Assembly (NCBI GenBank): GCA_009760855.2
Contig: WPIO01000001.1
Span: 3,060,001 to 3,120,000, forward strand
Length of the DNA stretch: 60,000 bases
From: Cristatella mucedo
Taxonomy: Eukaryota; Bryozoa; Phylactolaemata; Cristatellidae
Direction of reading: 5' to 3'
In this document: positions 42,256 to 54,672 of the stretch, piece after piece
Layout: every line of letters starts with the position of its first letter
Numbering within the stretch: position 1 is the stretch's first letter
The notes under the pieces: model-generated
What the model was told of the DNA's origin: nothing
What the model saw: only the letters and a program-made list of their open reading frames with translations
Databases searched by the model: none
Made by a program: the position numbers and the translations under genes

Positions 42256-44283
42256 TGATGAACTGACTTTCCAGACCCCTCCTTGCGACCTGCCGCCGAG
42301 CCCTGTCACGCCTATCGTAATTAGCCCTCCTTAGCAAGATTGGGGTTTGGCCTTGGCATCGCTGTGTGGCCAACTATCGATTATCGGTCGGTGAGTTCTT
42401 CTGTGCTGAGCACATCCAGGTAGCATGTAGCCTGTCAGAATCTGGTCTCTATTTGATTGTACTGCATTGCTGATGTATAGCTATATATTTTGTCTTACAC
42501 TTTGATTGGACTGCATTGCTGATGGATTGCTTTTCGCTACATCTCATTCTTGTAGCAGTCGAAAGGTAAGTGCAGGCAGCTTTCTACCTCAACTGTTCAG
42601 TCAAGGAACCAGATGAAGTGACACAATTGGCAGGCTCTATACTGCTTGATCCGACAGCAGCTTATTAGCTGCTAATATTTCACCGTTCTTTTTACCAAAT
42701 AAATTGACCCCTAGGCCAGCGGTTGTCTGGCGAGCTGAGATCGAATTCGGGCTCGCCTACAGTGCTTATCAATCTTTGTTATCTGCTAAGGGTTTCAGTA
42801 TCGGTTTCCAAAATAGATATTTGACCTTTAGCTATATTCGCTGTCACATATAGCACGACAAATTTAATTTAATTTATTCTGGAATAATTATCTCATACAT
42901 AATGTACCGTACACCCTATTAAATGTGTTCTTTAAAAGGTATCTATGAAATATGGTTCAACTGATCGCACGCAAACTCTCTTACAACTCATACCCATAAT
43001 CGGCTATATATATTCTAGTGTGTTAGCAGTACAACCGTCTTGCTCAGGCAACCGGGATACTTTCAATGCAATGCATTTCGTTTACCCAGGCGTAGCTAAA
43101 GCGAAACCCAGGAGAATACACATAAACCCCTAGACACGCACGCACGCACGCACGCGCGCGCACACACACACACACGCACGCACGCACGCACGTACGAACA
43201 CACTGCACAGCTAATGAAATTGTATATATGTATACACATTATTGGGTAAATGTATAGACGAACGTTCAGGCATATTTAAAGCGATTCTGCGAACGGATTA
43301 CAACCGTCCCAAACAAAATAAATGAGTGAGTTGAACGAATACATACATTTGCAGGTTCCTTCTGAGGAATACGTTTTAATTTGCATCAGTAACCATGGTT
43401 TCTGTAAGCTCTGAAGTTTAAAATATATCAAGCGCTAGTTTGCTTTAGATTTTAATGGAGGACGTAAAGGGAGCGTGTTCAACAGGAGCATCACATTTCC
43501 AGAGCGAGCCCAGGTGCAATCGAATCTTTCTGAGCAAGACCGCGAATTTATATTTCAGCCGCTATGACGGCAGCAGTCGATGTTTTGAAGTCACCACCTG
43601 TCACTCACCAGCTGGTGCAGCTGCTAGAAGAGACATAATTTTAGGTAGCCAATCTGATGACGTAGCATTGTTACGTCATGTCGCAAGGATTTGAGACTGT
43701 AGAACAGCGAAGCAGACTATAGGATTCTAACTTCGCTGCAGTCTCGATAACCAACTTCAATCCCGAAAAGAGTGTCTTTAAGGCCCTGCGGCTCCGCTCT
43801 TCGACGGCAAGAGAGAGAACTCCTGATTGGGGTTCTGAACGCGCAGGTTGAGCTCAGGCGCAGGCGGCAGCTTACGAGCATTGAAGGAACAGATCATAAA
43901 ACATAGCGTGCGGAATGTAGCCTGCAGCAGAATGACGTCTGTAGGTACTTTTAGCGTTGAAGTGCAGCAGAGACGAGGGATGTTGCGAAAAATGCACCTT
44001 TTGTCCGATACGCCCTACCGTTTCTTATCTGTCTTACATTTCAACGCATTCCTCTTTCGCCAGTCTAATTCTTTTTACCGAATTTAGCGTTAGGAAAAAT
44101 AAAATTGCAGAAATCCTGCTGTGCCACTAGGTTTCTGGCTATTCGAAGCTTATTGGGCTGTAAGTTTGCTAGACAACACCGCCAGCGCGTCACTGGCAGC
44201 CGCCATGACGGCCGTCTACTCGTTTAGTCCCCGTGGCTTTGTGGAGTTCCTGATGAAGATAGTGAGCATATAAAAACGATATT
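42256..44283. other. No recognised gene; (ACGC)n-(CA)n at 43136-43195
   Basis: The simple repeat alternates CACGCACGCACG and CACACACA. Short frames such as 43455-43694 and 43848-44087 (+) have no recognised domains. Confidence 0.4.
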
Positions 44284-44450
44284 AGCTGATTAAACAGCCT
44301 CTTGTTGTATGGCGACAGAGAAGCCTTGAAGGCTATCACGGCCGCTCCAAGCAGAAATAAAAAAAATCACCCCCGTAGGATTCGAACCCACGACCTCGGT
44401 CCGGTGGTAATGAAGAGAAACTGCCTTAACTTGAGTATACAATCGCCCGC
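44284..44450 (-). repeat. SINE-B copy
   Basis: TAGCTGATTAAACAGCCTC, GTAGGATTCGAACCCACGAC, CTCGGTCCGG, with an A-run inserted in the body at about 44356-44368. Confidence 0.85.
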
Positions 44451-46404
44451 CAAAGGATTTGAGCGACGGAGGCTAGCGCCATGATGGCGGCCTACACACC
44501 TAAATTTGGTTTACATAGTAGACGTTGCTGTAGCCAAAAAATCGAGCTTGATGAAATAATAAAAAGCGCTGCGTTTCCGAAAATATCACGAACCGTACTT
44601 AATTTATCGAGCTATTACGAAGCTACATTTGACCCGCCGTACTCGCCAAGGGACTGAGCTGATGACCGAATGCTTTTCAAAATCGACAGTTACCGTACTC
44701 CAAGCTTGTTGCAAGTAAACAAAAAGTGCACCAGCAGACGCGATAAGCAATCATCCAGCTGCCGAAAACGCAACGCGAATTCATTCCGCAAATCCTTGAT
44801 CGAATTCATGGTCCGGAGACTGATTCAGACGCTCCAAAGCCTTCACGGAATGTGAAATGAAGGCAGACAAATTGTTACAAAATATTTGGCGGTGTGTTTT
44901 GGATCTTTGTCGCTTTAGAAAATACAATCCAGTCCGCGAAGGCCTGTCGCTTAAGGCATTCGTTCATTGAGAAGGTCCAAGTGGCCGTTTTGGGTCACAG
45001 GGTGCGGCACAGAACTCGCCGCTATTTCTGCTGCTGAAGCATACCCCACAACATCAGACTTCACCTCCCCGAATTCCACCATTGGCTGCAGTCATTGGCA
45101 CGAGTACACGGCTTTGGGTCTCCGGAAGAGCGTAACGCCTTCTTTTGCAGTCCAAAATAGAGCGCCAATTGTCTTTCGCCGCTCCGCACAACCTAATAAT
45201 TAGTAATAATCATTAATTATTATTAATCAATATTATAACAACATATTTATGATATTATAATATTATAATAATAGATATTAGGCTAATAATTAGCCTAATC
45301 TTCATCAACTGCCAGTGAATTCGAGCTTAGGCACGCCGGCAAAAGACTAACCGAAGGCTTCGCGGACCGCTTCAGCGGCGCTCTCTTGGCGACTCGATCG
45401 AATGCAAACCAAGTCTCGCCTAACTGTCTTCAGGCGGCGTCGCCCCTGGATGACGTCGCAGACGATGCTCGGAGGCTTCGAGCACGAGCTTTACCCGAAG
45501 CGAAGCGACTCATTAAGCTGCGCAACGTTCTGCGTGGCGTCTTCCCTCGTCATCCTCCGAGAAGTGGCTTGAGGCCAGTGGTCAGATCGTGGAGCCTTTC
45601 CTAGCTCCCAGCCTTCACGACCTTCCTCGAATCGCACTAAAACAGTCCTGCTCGGTTGTGCTAGGAAAGCAGAAATTATTTAACCGTACGAGTGCCCAGC
45701 AGCATTGTGCAGCGCCGTAGTCTTACCCTCTCCCTGAGCTTGACATTCGGCATGACCTTCGGCATAACCGGAGAGCTTCCTTCTGGTGAAATAACTACCG
45801 CTCAATGAGTTATGCTCCTAGAATTCCGGCTCGTCCGCACCCTTCTGGTTCCGGCCGCCCCCCTCCGAGCAGCAGACGAATGACGACGAGTTTAAACGGC
45901 TGTTATCTCATTTTGCGCATACTGCCATGCCTTGCCCATTACTGTGACGATTCCTATTCGGGAATCCAATGCTTAAATAGCAGACAGAACCTACATTCCT
46001 GCTTAGATCGTGGCTGAGGAAAACCTGGTTTCGAGCAAATCCAGACATATCAAGCAAATCCAAATACTTTTTTGTTTGATTTCACATACCCAGTACCGGC
46101 ACCTGTGTACAGGTACGCAGTTATGTAAACATTAGCATTTAGCATGATCCTGCATGAGCATATGATGCGACGTAACTTGCACTATTTGTTGCCCTCGCAG
46201 CAAAGTTGCTACTCCATGCACAGTACTTTAGCAACAGGAGCAGGTGGCTGCAATCCGTATATACTGCTAAGACCCACAGGTGCACAGGAAAACAAAATGT
46301 CAGCGGTGCTGCTCTCGTGCAGCTGAGCCAATGGAAGCTGCTTGGAATGTGATCAATACTTGAAGTTTCAGCGCTCCGTTTGCTGAACGAATCGAAAGAA
46401 AAGG
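44451..46404. other. No recognised gene; AT-rich patch at 45195-45300
   Basis: The patch is rich in TAATAATTA and contains TTAGGCTAATAATTAGCCTA, a short palindrome. 45340-45620 is moderately GC-rich with a 72-codon frame (45386-45604) that I cannot identify. Confidence 0.4.
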
Positions 46405-46575
46405 TCAAGGCTGACTTAGCAGCCACGTTTATGTGTAGCGGCAGAAGAGCCACAGCGGCCTTCAACCCGCATGCAGTGAGCAATACAGGATCGCCCACTC
46501 TGCAGGACTCGAACCCGCGCCCCCTGGGTCGTGAAGAGAGCGAGCACCTTTACACTGGGCTAAGGCCGAGTGGGA
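46405..46575 (-). repeat. SINE-B copy, degraded
   Basis: GACTTAGCAGCCACG, GTAGCGGCAGAAGAGCC, GGATCGCCCACTCTGCAGGA, CTCGAACCCGCGCC in reverse-strand SINE-B order. Confidence 0.78.
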
Positions 46576-46654
46576 CCTCTTCTTTTTGGGTAGGACTTTT
46601 AGTTGAGACATTGATGCCTTGCACATGCCGGCGAATATCGCCACTCGGTCTCTG

Positions 46655-46775
46655 TGCCCCGGAGGCAAGGCTCTTCGAAACCTACGACGTTGGTTCGAGT
46701 CCTGCAGAGGACGATCCCTATTGCTAACTACAAGCGGCTCGTCTACAGCTACATAAAGTAGGCTGCTTGATAGGC
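46655..46775 (+). repeat. SINE-B-like copy, opposite orientation to its neighbour
   Basis: TTGGTTCGAGTCCTGCAG (B box), GACGATCCCTATTGCTAACT, CAAGCGGCTCG, then ACATAAAGTAGGCTGCTTGA replacing the usual terminal hairpin. 46776-47159 has nothing recognised. Confidence 0.65.
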
Positions 46776-47159
46776 TAACCGTTACTTCAATTTACTTTAA
46801 AGAAGCCACTCTCTCTTTCTATCGTCCCACTGAGTCGTATGTACCATCTCTGCTATAGTTCAGTGCCAGCCTAGAAACCGCTGGGTTTGAAAGGCCGTTC
46901 AGATCCAATGGAGGCAACGGCCGTGCCATCGGAGAATCACTCTCCGATCAAGATTGCCACAAGTTGCATTCGCGTGATCTGAATGTAAGCGCACACTCGG
47001 AAATGGTGCTTGGTCTAATGTTTATTGAGTGCATGTCAATTGTTGCAGATAGTTATAAAATTGACGCTAGATAAAAGTTGCTCACACTAGACAGCACCTT
47101 GAGAGCTCTTCGAAGCTTCAACGTCAAAGGTGCAGCATACTAATTTCTTAATTATCATT

Positions 47160-49210
47160 TTAATGATAATAATAATAATGATAACAATAAAAACTTAATA
47201 CATCATCTGTTAAGCGCCTCAGGAGATACAAATCGGTACTTTACAACTCGCTGCAAGATAGCATAGCCAAGAGAGCGTATCCAAGAAAGCATAGCCAAGA
47301 GTTAACGATGAGTAAGGTATCGTAGGGAATCATGTCGCGTTGACCAGCATGAAAAATCTCATGAGAAAAATTTCAGCGCTGCCAGTTAGCAGGACCCCTG
47401 CTTAGTGCATGCACTGAATCGTGCACAGGTAAGCACTCACAGGATGCAGAAAAAGATCTGTTCATATGTGCGCTTGGAAATTTAAAAATCGGCATGGATT
47501 TCTCTTTAGATGGGGACTTTAATAAAAGCAAAGTCAAAGTAGGCAGGAGAGAAATGTGGATGCGAGCTCCAGACGTACTGTGCATAGGATTTAAAGGCCA
47601 GATCGCCAAAATATTTCCAATGCAGCGCGTGGAGCGGCTAGACGACTGCAAACTGAGAAGAGTGCGCTATGCGAGAGCAGCAGCTGCTGCAGCTGCTGCG
47701 TTGCTCAGTGATAGTGAAGGGGAGGGGCGAAGCGAGTTGACTAGATGCTGATGAGCGTGCGATGCGAGAGCACACTGGAGGAGCAAGGAGGTCGTATAGG
47801 TCAAGGCCGGCGCAAGAAAGCGATCGGATGCCACAAAGAGGATCTTGAAGTCGTCACGATGTTTGGGAGGGCGCCGATGAAGCTCCAAACCAAACCAAGA
47901 AGTGGTATGATGTGATAGCTACACCGTCGATGACAACCTAGTTTTTGACCAGTTGCAGACGATGGAGAGTGCGGGCCAGGAGTCCTAAAAAAAGAAGGGA
48001 GTTGCAATAATCTACAGGCGATGTCACAAACGCGTGCACGAGCGTAGCTGTCGTACTCACGTCTGAGCCAGATCTCAGTTTGACAACGTTCCTCGGGTAA
48101 ACGCAGGACAATTTGACCGTGGAGGCAGAGTGCTCTTCAAATAACGTGATTTTTTTGAAGTAGCGCTCCTAGATAATGGGCATATGTCGTGGGAGGGATA
48201 ACAGATAAACCAATCTTGATGGTGGGAGATTTTAACTTGAATATGACACTAGGCTTGCCCATAGCTATTAGGGTCGGTCTTGTCTTCGTTAAGCTTCAGG
48301 AAGTTAGAGACCTTTCAAAACGAATGCCATCGACGCAAGTGACTGTAGCGATGTAGCTCAGCGGTATGGGGAGTTGGACCAAGAATGGTCATGGAAAGTA
48401 GACTTGTGTGTGCATAACCGGAGTCGAAATGAAAACGAGATCGTGTTTGACGATTGCATCAGCCAAATGTAGAGTATAGATAGTGAAAAGAATGGGTCTT
48501 GGGCCAAACCCTGACGTGCCCCATAATTTTTGGGCTTCTCGAAATACCGATAGTCATTTACATTTACAACTCGAGAATCTGTCACTGACGTAGGACCTCA
48601 CTCAGTGTTGCCACGTGCCAGTGATGGCTAGGCATGTCTAGAAGCGCTCCAGAAAGATCAGGGATTCAACAGTGTCTAATGCTGCTGTGGGATTTTGTAT
48701 AACTAGCCGAGAGACCCCTACCCTGATCAGCATTGCTAGGAAGGTCAGTATTGAGAAGAAGCAGGTTTTTGTCGACGCAATGATTAGCTCTATAAATCCC
48801 GATTACTATTTGCTGGTGAGATCTGACGAACGGATGTAATCGCTTAGCAGCTGAGCCCCCCGCTCGCTCTACTATCTCAGATAAGAATTGCAAGAAGTAG
48901 ATTGGACAAAAATAACTCAAGTTCTCTTGATCAGTGACACCAACAGCTCATCGTCGAATGTCTTGCGAGGGATCTGGTGCAGAGCAGTGCTTCACTGCTT
49001 TGATCGTTGATGGCATTTTTTTTGTTCGAATTGGAGACTCGTGGCTTGTGGCACAAGCTTGCTGGGGGCTGGAACGTGCTTTCAAATTTGATATTGACCG
49101 TAGGATTGAAATTGTCAGTAAATACTTCGAACGCATTTTCTGGACAAGTCAGAGAGAAAATATTTTGAAAATTCTGAAATCAATTCAGCATGAGATCTGG
49201 TCTTAGATGA
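47160..49210 (-). pseudogene. L2-group LINE, divergent lineage, about 2 kb, decayed
   Basis: Minus-strand pieces in order from the right: APDPSQDIRR at about 48.96 kb (LDPIP block), YFCPIYFLQFLSEIVER (YRPVSNLxFLSKILE block), RQGLAQDPFFSLSILYIWL (PQGSVLGPxLF block), then HIIPLLGLVWSFIGALPN (ITPLLxxLHWLPV block). A TAATAATAATAATGAT-type tail lies near 47165-47200, with TTAAGCGCCTCAGGAGATAC just inside. The tail hairpin differs from the main L2 family. Confidence 0.75.
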
Positions 49211-49479
49211 CATTCTTGGGCCAACATCCTTCTGGTGTACATACTAGCGGAAATTTGCCACCGTTTTCCGTCACACTCGTTCGACGTCTTTTCTGTTTAA
49301 ATTGCCAGTAGCTACGACAGGTGCTTCCGTCTTCAAAGTTCTCGGGTTCAACTCCCCGAACAAATCAGAAAAAAGCAACTGCATTACTTTTTTATGCTTA
49401 CAAAATCTCTCAAAACTGTTCCAGCACCGAAACTAGTCCAGCATCCGAATTCAGGCATTTGGATTTTGCTTGGGCTACA

Positions 49480-51290
49480 CATCTAGTGTGTTGAGAAAAT
49501 GATTGGTGCGATCACTCCTGCAATGCAATGCATGTAATGTATCTCCATCTGTAACTCTACAAAGACTGTGTAAGTGTTATGCAGGAGTGCTTGCATTGCA
49601 CACTCAAAGCCTAAGCAGCTTTCCGTGTGCATTCGGTAGCCAAAAAACTTCATCTCACGCAACAGCAAAAAAGTGAGAAGCATAGCTGTGTCAGGAAAAT
49701 AGTTTAGGTAGTGAGTATCGTGGAAGTAGCAGCTCAGGACGGCTGGAAAGGATATGCCATAGTCGACAGCAGGAGAGTAGATGTCGTTGCGTGCGAATTG
49801 TGGAAGAGAGTTCCACAGTCTACGATCTGCAGAGCAAAATCTTCTGTCGCCAGTGGTCTTTAAGCGGAGAAATGGCATAGCTAATTTATTGTCCATAAAA
49901 GATCTGAGAGCACGAATAGGCTGAAACTGGTGTAGCAGTTCAGCTAGGTATTGAGGAGCCAAGCCGCGGCAGGCCTCTTGGATCAGCGAAAGAACTTTAC
50001 TATGTATCCGCTGATCAACCAGAAGACATCCAAGCTCTTTTAGCAAAGGAGACACGTGGTCAAACCTCTGACATTTATAAACTAGCCTTCAGCCATATTC
50101 ATATTTAGCTGCAGTAGTCTAGTTGCTTTTTTCGGTAGCTCAGCCAATAGGGAATTGAAAAACCTAGACGAGACAGAACCAAGGAGCTAGTTGGATTTTT
50201 TTTTAAAGCCACCATGGAAGACAGTACCAAATTTTAGATAGGGATCGAATGTGATAGATAGCTGTTGAAGTAGCCTTTTTAACGAAACTTTCAAAATTTA
50301 GGCAGTTGTCGAAGACGACACATACATTCCAAGCGCAATGTGATGGTCGCGAAACAGCATCACGTATTGGAAGAGCAAAGCTTTCTAATCCAGCCATAAG
50401 CTTAGTATGTTATATGAGTAGCATTCCATGACCGTTCTTTAGTTAAAGAAAATTCGCCAGCATCCAGAATTGGACTGCAAGGCAATCATTCAGTGTATCA
50501 GTAGCAGCAGCATATTCCAAATTTTTACATGACAAATATAGCTGAATATCGTCAGCATCAAAGTGATAGCTTATTCGAAGAGCCCGAAAGGCTTTTTCCA
50601 GAGGATGAGTATAATATGAGAACAGCAAAAGACCGAAGACGGACCCTTGTGGGACTCCACAGGTGACAGGTCTGGTAGACGAGACCTGACCCCACACATC
50701 AAGGATTGAACACGATCGGACATGTACAACTTGAACCAGCCAGTGCCTCGTCTTCAAGACCGATAGCTGTTCTCAATCATTTAAGTATGATATCGTGATC
50801 AATAGTGTCGAAGGCAGCTGATAGATCTAGCAGCGTTAGAGCAGGAGCATTCCCGCCATCGTTGCTACGTAGAAAGGCATTGATTACACGGAGGAGAGCA
50901 GTTCCAGTCTAGTGGTACCGCTTGAACCCCGATCAAAATTGTTCTGAAATACTATTATTTTCAATGTGTGCTGCAAGCTGCGTAGAGAAACGTCTTTCAA
51001 GAATCTTTGACAAACAGGAAGAAGGGAAACTGGGCGTTAGTTTGCAAGGACATCTGCAGCTAATTCCGGTTGTTTTAAGTATCGGTCAAATGATGACCGT
51101 TTTGAAGGTACAACTCTTTTTTCTAGAGAAACATTAACAATCTTGGTTATGGCTGGGCTAGGTGTGTCTGCCAGTGAAGATCGCAGAGACGATGGTGTAT
51201 GGTCATCAGGAGACGAGCTCTTTTTACCAGACCTTATTAAGGTAGCCACGTCGCGTGCACAAACCTCGGAAAATCTCATAATGAAGGTGC
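49480..51290 (-). pseudogene. CR1/L2-group LINE, another lineage, RT mostly readable
   Basis: Minus-strand frames: SSPDDHTPSSLRSSLADTPS (51.04-51.28 kb), LTLLDLSAAFDTIDHDIILK (about 50.8 kb), GVPQGSVFGLLLFSYYTHPL then HFDADDIQLYLS (50443-50757), VCVVFDNCLNFESFVKKA (50203-50397) and a C-terminal segment with FCSADRRLWNSLPQFARNDI (49483-50055). The catalytic pair is in FDADD. The reading frame is interrupted between segments. The endonuclease is absent, so this is a 5'-truncated copy. Confidence 0.88.
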
Positions 51291-51400
51291 CTCAGCACAG
51301 TCGCTGCTGCTGCTGCTGCTGCTGGGTTTACATGCATCTCAAAACGTGTCAAAGTGTTACTGGTGTGTTTAGACTTGAGTTTATAGACATAGCTTTATAG

Positions 51401-51466
51401 GAGTCGTCATCGCCGTTCGGCCACTAGAAGATGGATCTTCTAGCGGTCGAACGGTGAGGACGGCCC
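51401..51466. repeat. Near-perfect hairpin, 22-bp core arms
   Basis: CGCCGTTCGGCCACTAGAAG-AT at 51411-51432 pairs with 51435-51456 with three mismatches and a 2-base loop; weaker pairing extends 10 bases further. A CTGCTGCTGCTGCTGCTG run lies just upstream at 51303-51328. Confidence 0.88.
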
Positions 51467-52162
51467 CCTGTAGGCATGTCCTCTTTGCATAACTGTGCGA
51501 ATGGCTACAAAGGACCGGCTACCGGAGCAGGTAAAAGAGAGTTCGCTGTACGAGCCGTCCGCCGGCCACCGCGATTCGCGTGGAGGCTGCAGGAAGGCAG
51601 GCAGGCAGGCAGTCGAGGCTGGGCACTCGCGCTCGAGCGACGCGCCGCTAAGTCGGGTCTCGAGTGTAGAGCCGCGGCCGCGGCGCCTCGAGCTCTTTGG
51701 CCAACCTCAAGCTGTCGACGGAGAGGCACTCGAGAGAACTCGAGAGACCTCTAGAGACCGAGCAGCCGGCCGCGGCTGAAGGCGCCGCCTCGGAGTCGGC
51801 AGAATCCGCTCGCGGCGACACCTTACGCCGCTGCCGCTGCCGCTGCCGCTGCTGTCCGCGAGCCAGGCACGAGAGGCCGGCGGCGGCGGCGGCGGCGGCG
51901 GCGGTCCTTATCTGCCTCCGACCCCGCCACCCCACCCTGAGCTAGCGGACCTCTGCACTCTACACGGCGGAAATGCAGCTGCAGTAGCATTTCGAGTTGT
52001 TTGCTTACAGCTAGACGCGTCAAGAGGGACAAGTGGCTGCGAATGGCCTCTGCTCGGCCGCCAGTTGGGAAGGCCAAGCGACGGCCGCGGCGGCGGCGCG
52101 AGGGCCGCAGCACGGAAGCCCGTGGCGCCGACACGTCGGCTTCTCCGCTCGCGGCTCCGCGG

Positions 52163-52246
52163 CTCCGCAGCGGTACGACGGCGACCTCCGCAGTCCGCAG
52201 CCTGACATCCACACTCCGCAGCGGCACGACGGCGACCTCCGCAGTC
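52163..52246 (+). repeat. 51-bp spaced direct repeat of 33 bases
   Basis: CTCCGCAGCGGTACGACGGC... at 52163-52195 recurs at 52214-52246 with one base difference (T to C). Confidence 0.92.
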
Positions 52247-53154
52247 GTAGTGCGCGGCTTGGCGAGCGAGAGTGCTCGAGCCTGTCACTCTAGGATTTCG
52301 TTTTCTGCTCGGCGTCGGCAGCGCCAACATGCGTCGCTTCGTTCAAAGCGCGTGTGAGCAGCGGCGCCTCCGGCCACTCGAGCGCTGCCAGGATTAAGCC
52401 GCCCCGGAGGCGTGCCGACCTGGACACGTCCAGGATCGTAGGATGGAGTCGAGGGCCCAGCGTCGGATGGCTCGGCCGCCCGCGGCGCCCCCTTCGGGTC
52501 GGTCCGACGGGGTCGACAGGGCCCCTGGGCCCGCCGCCGGCAGCGCCCTCCCTCCCCGCCCGCCCGCCCCCCCCCCCCGGCGCCTGAAGGAGCGAGCATC
52601 GAGGTGTCGCCGGCTCTTACGTCACGGGCGAATTACACCTCGAGCGCGCCGGACTTGACGCAGAGCGCCCGCCCGCCGCCCCCCACCCTCGGGTCTGCTA
52701 ATTTCGGCGCAAGAGAAAGCGCTGCAGGTGACGAATTCATTCGCCGAGCTCGAGCCTCCGCTCGATTGAGCAGAGGCGGAGAAAGACCGAGCCGGCGGCA
52801 CGGCCACCGCCTGTTTTGCGCGAAGCGAGTGCACTCCCTCCGCGCTTGCGGAGAAGGAGACGCCATCGGACTCCGGCGTCTGCGCCTGCGCCCTGAGCCA
52901 CGACTCCATCGCCGTCGCCGCTAGCCGGACGGGTTCAGAGAGCGGCGTAGCCAGCCGCCGCCATGCGAGCGAGCGAAGCCCGAAGCGTGCGACTCGCTCG
53001 GCGGCGGCCGATGCGAGTGACGTGCGCTGCCAGCTCACGTCTGCTGGCCAAGCGCGACGGAGCGCTTCCGCGTGAGAATTACCGCTCGAATAGCGCGTAC
53101 TTCTCTCAAAGCTCGCCGCGGCGGTGGCGGTGGTGACTTGGCGGGAGTAGAGAC

Positions 53155-53355
53155 GAGGAGTAGGGACGAGGGCGAGCAATAAGAAGAAGAAGAGGAGAAG
53201 GAGGAGGAGGAATGCGAGGAGGATGAGGAGGAGGAAGAGGAGGAGGAAGAGGAGGAGAAGCAGTGAAGGAGGAGGAGGAAGAGGAGAAGGAGGAAGAGGA
53301 GGAGGGGAAGGACGACGAAGAGAAGGAGCAGGAAAGAAGAGGAGCGGAAGAACGG
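53155..53355 (+). repeat. Homopurine (GAG/GAA) tract
   Basis: About 200 bases almost entirely G and A (GAGGAGGAAGAGGAGGAGGA type). Translations give poly-Glu on + and poly-Ser/Leu on -, with stops, so coding is not supported. Confidence 0.93.
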
Positions 53356-53562
53356 GATGAGAGGCGGGACGGCTTGTAGCCACCGCCGTTCGCGCTCCTT
53401 GAAGATCTCTATCGGCTCTCGTCGCCCCTGAGGCGCTCTCGATCGCGAGCACACGTCGCATGGCGCCGCCGCTCGCCGGCGGCCGCCGTTCCGCTATTAG
53501 TGAGCCACGCGGCACTCTGCGCTTATCCACGCGTAAAGCCAGCTTGGGCAACCTGCGTCAGC

Positions 53563-53637
53563 GTGGCCCAGGTGCGGCGGCGGCAGCGGCGGCGGCGGCT
53601 GCTCCAACTCCGCCGCCGCCCGCCGCACCTGGGCCAC
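53563..53637. repeat. GC-rich hairpin with perfect 18-bp arms
   Basis: GTGGCCCAGGTGCGGCGG at 53563-53580 and its exact reverse complement at 53620-53637; GCGGCGG and CCGCCGCC in the loop can extend it. Confidence 0.93.
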
Positions 53638-54507
53638 GACTGACCGAGCGCCGTACCGGGACACGTGACCCACGAACGCCGCGGCGGCGGGCCCGGCAGC
53701 GAGGCGTTGCGCTATCGCTCTCGAACTCCGCACTGCGGTAAGCGGCGGTGCTCGGCAGGCGCGCGCGCGCTCGCGAGTAGCCCGCTCGTCCGTCCGCCGT
53801 TGAATGGCCGCCGTGCGCTTATTTCGGAGTCGGCGACGTTAGCGCTTTGCGGCGCTGACGTCTCAGTGCGAACCCTCGCTCGCACTGAATGTGGCGAGAG
53901 AGGCGCGCGCTCTCGTCTGCAGCGCCACCCCGTAGCGGGCGGGGGCGGAAGAGAGGGTGTTGGCAACGCCGAGCGCCGGCGCTCGGCGTCGTCGACGTCG
54001 AGGAGGTCGATATGCGTTCGGACGGAAGCCCCCGGATGCCGTCGATGGGCGCCGACGCCTCGCCGACCGCGGGCTGTCAGCTCACGGCGGTCATCGCACG
54101 GCGAGACCGGCCGTTCGTGCGATGTGACGGAGACGCTCCGTCTCCGCGGGGCGTAGTAGTCTAAAAGCAGTCGCACCCTAAATTTATGTACAACGGTTTT
54201 TCACAAGGGCGCCAGTGAAATGAGGCGTCGGCCGCAATCCGGTTCGTAATCACGTGGCGCCGGCGAAATGGCCGAATCGCTCGCGTTGATGAGGGCTCAT
54301 TCGGTAAAGTAACAGGAGACAGTTCTTTCAGGCGTGCGAATGTCATGGCGCAGGGAGTCTTCGGGCGTTTCGCCTGTTGCGGAGGTGGTAGACTACTAGC
54401 TCATGGACAATAGCGATCGATTTTATACGGCACGGAAAAAGTGGGCACGTCCCACGGGGGGAGGAAATCGTCGGGGCATCGTGGCGGCATAGTCAGCATT
54501 AAAAAAA

Positions 54508-54672
54508 AATACTAGCTGATTTAACAGCCACTTTCTGCACAGTAGCAGAAGCGCCTTCGCGGATATCACCACCACTTGCAGTGGCAATAAAGAATCGCCC
54601 ATTGTTGGATTCGAACCCACGACCTCAGGACCAAAGTGGGGAAGAGCGACCGCTTTAATATTAGCCAACGAA
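54508..54672 (-). repeat. SINE-B copy
   Basis: CTAGCTGATTTAACAGCCAC, GTGGCAATAAAGAATCGCCC, TGGATTCGAACCCACGACC in reverse-strand order. Confidence 0.9.

Larger units (their letters stand above)
51470..54400. other. Compound CpG island-like block, no gene resolved
   Basis: Very high GC with many CGs, GCC/GCG runs (51826-51904, 53576-53625) and a GC-box-like GGGCGGGGGCGG near 53937. Many overlapping frames on both strands exist because stops are rare at this composition; none shows a recognised domain. It could carry promoters or 5' exons. Confidence 0.5.

Noticed and set aside
43136-43195. CRISPR-like array of CACG repeats
   Set aside because: Pure tetranucleotide/dinucleotide microsatellite with no spacers; the genome is animal.
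48340-48370. tRNA-like GATGTAGCTCAGCGGTAT
   Set aside because: It resembles a tRNA A-box region, but there is no B box at the right distance and it lies inside a decayed LINE on the other strand.
52622-53551. 309-codon minus-strand ORF
   Set aside because: It spans the homopurine tract and CpG-rich DNA; the translation is low complexity (runs of Leu, Pro, Ser), no domain is recognisable, and stops are rare at this composition.
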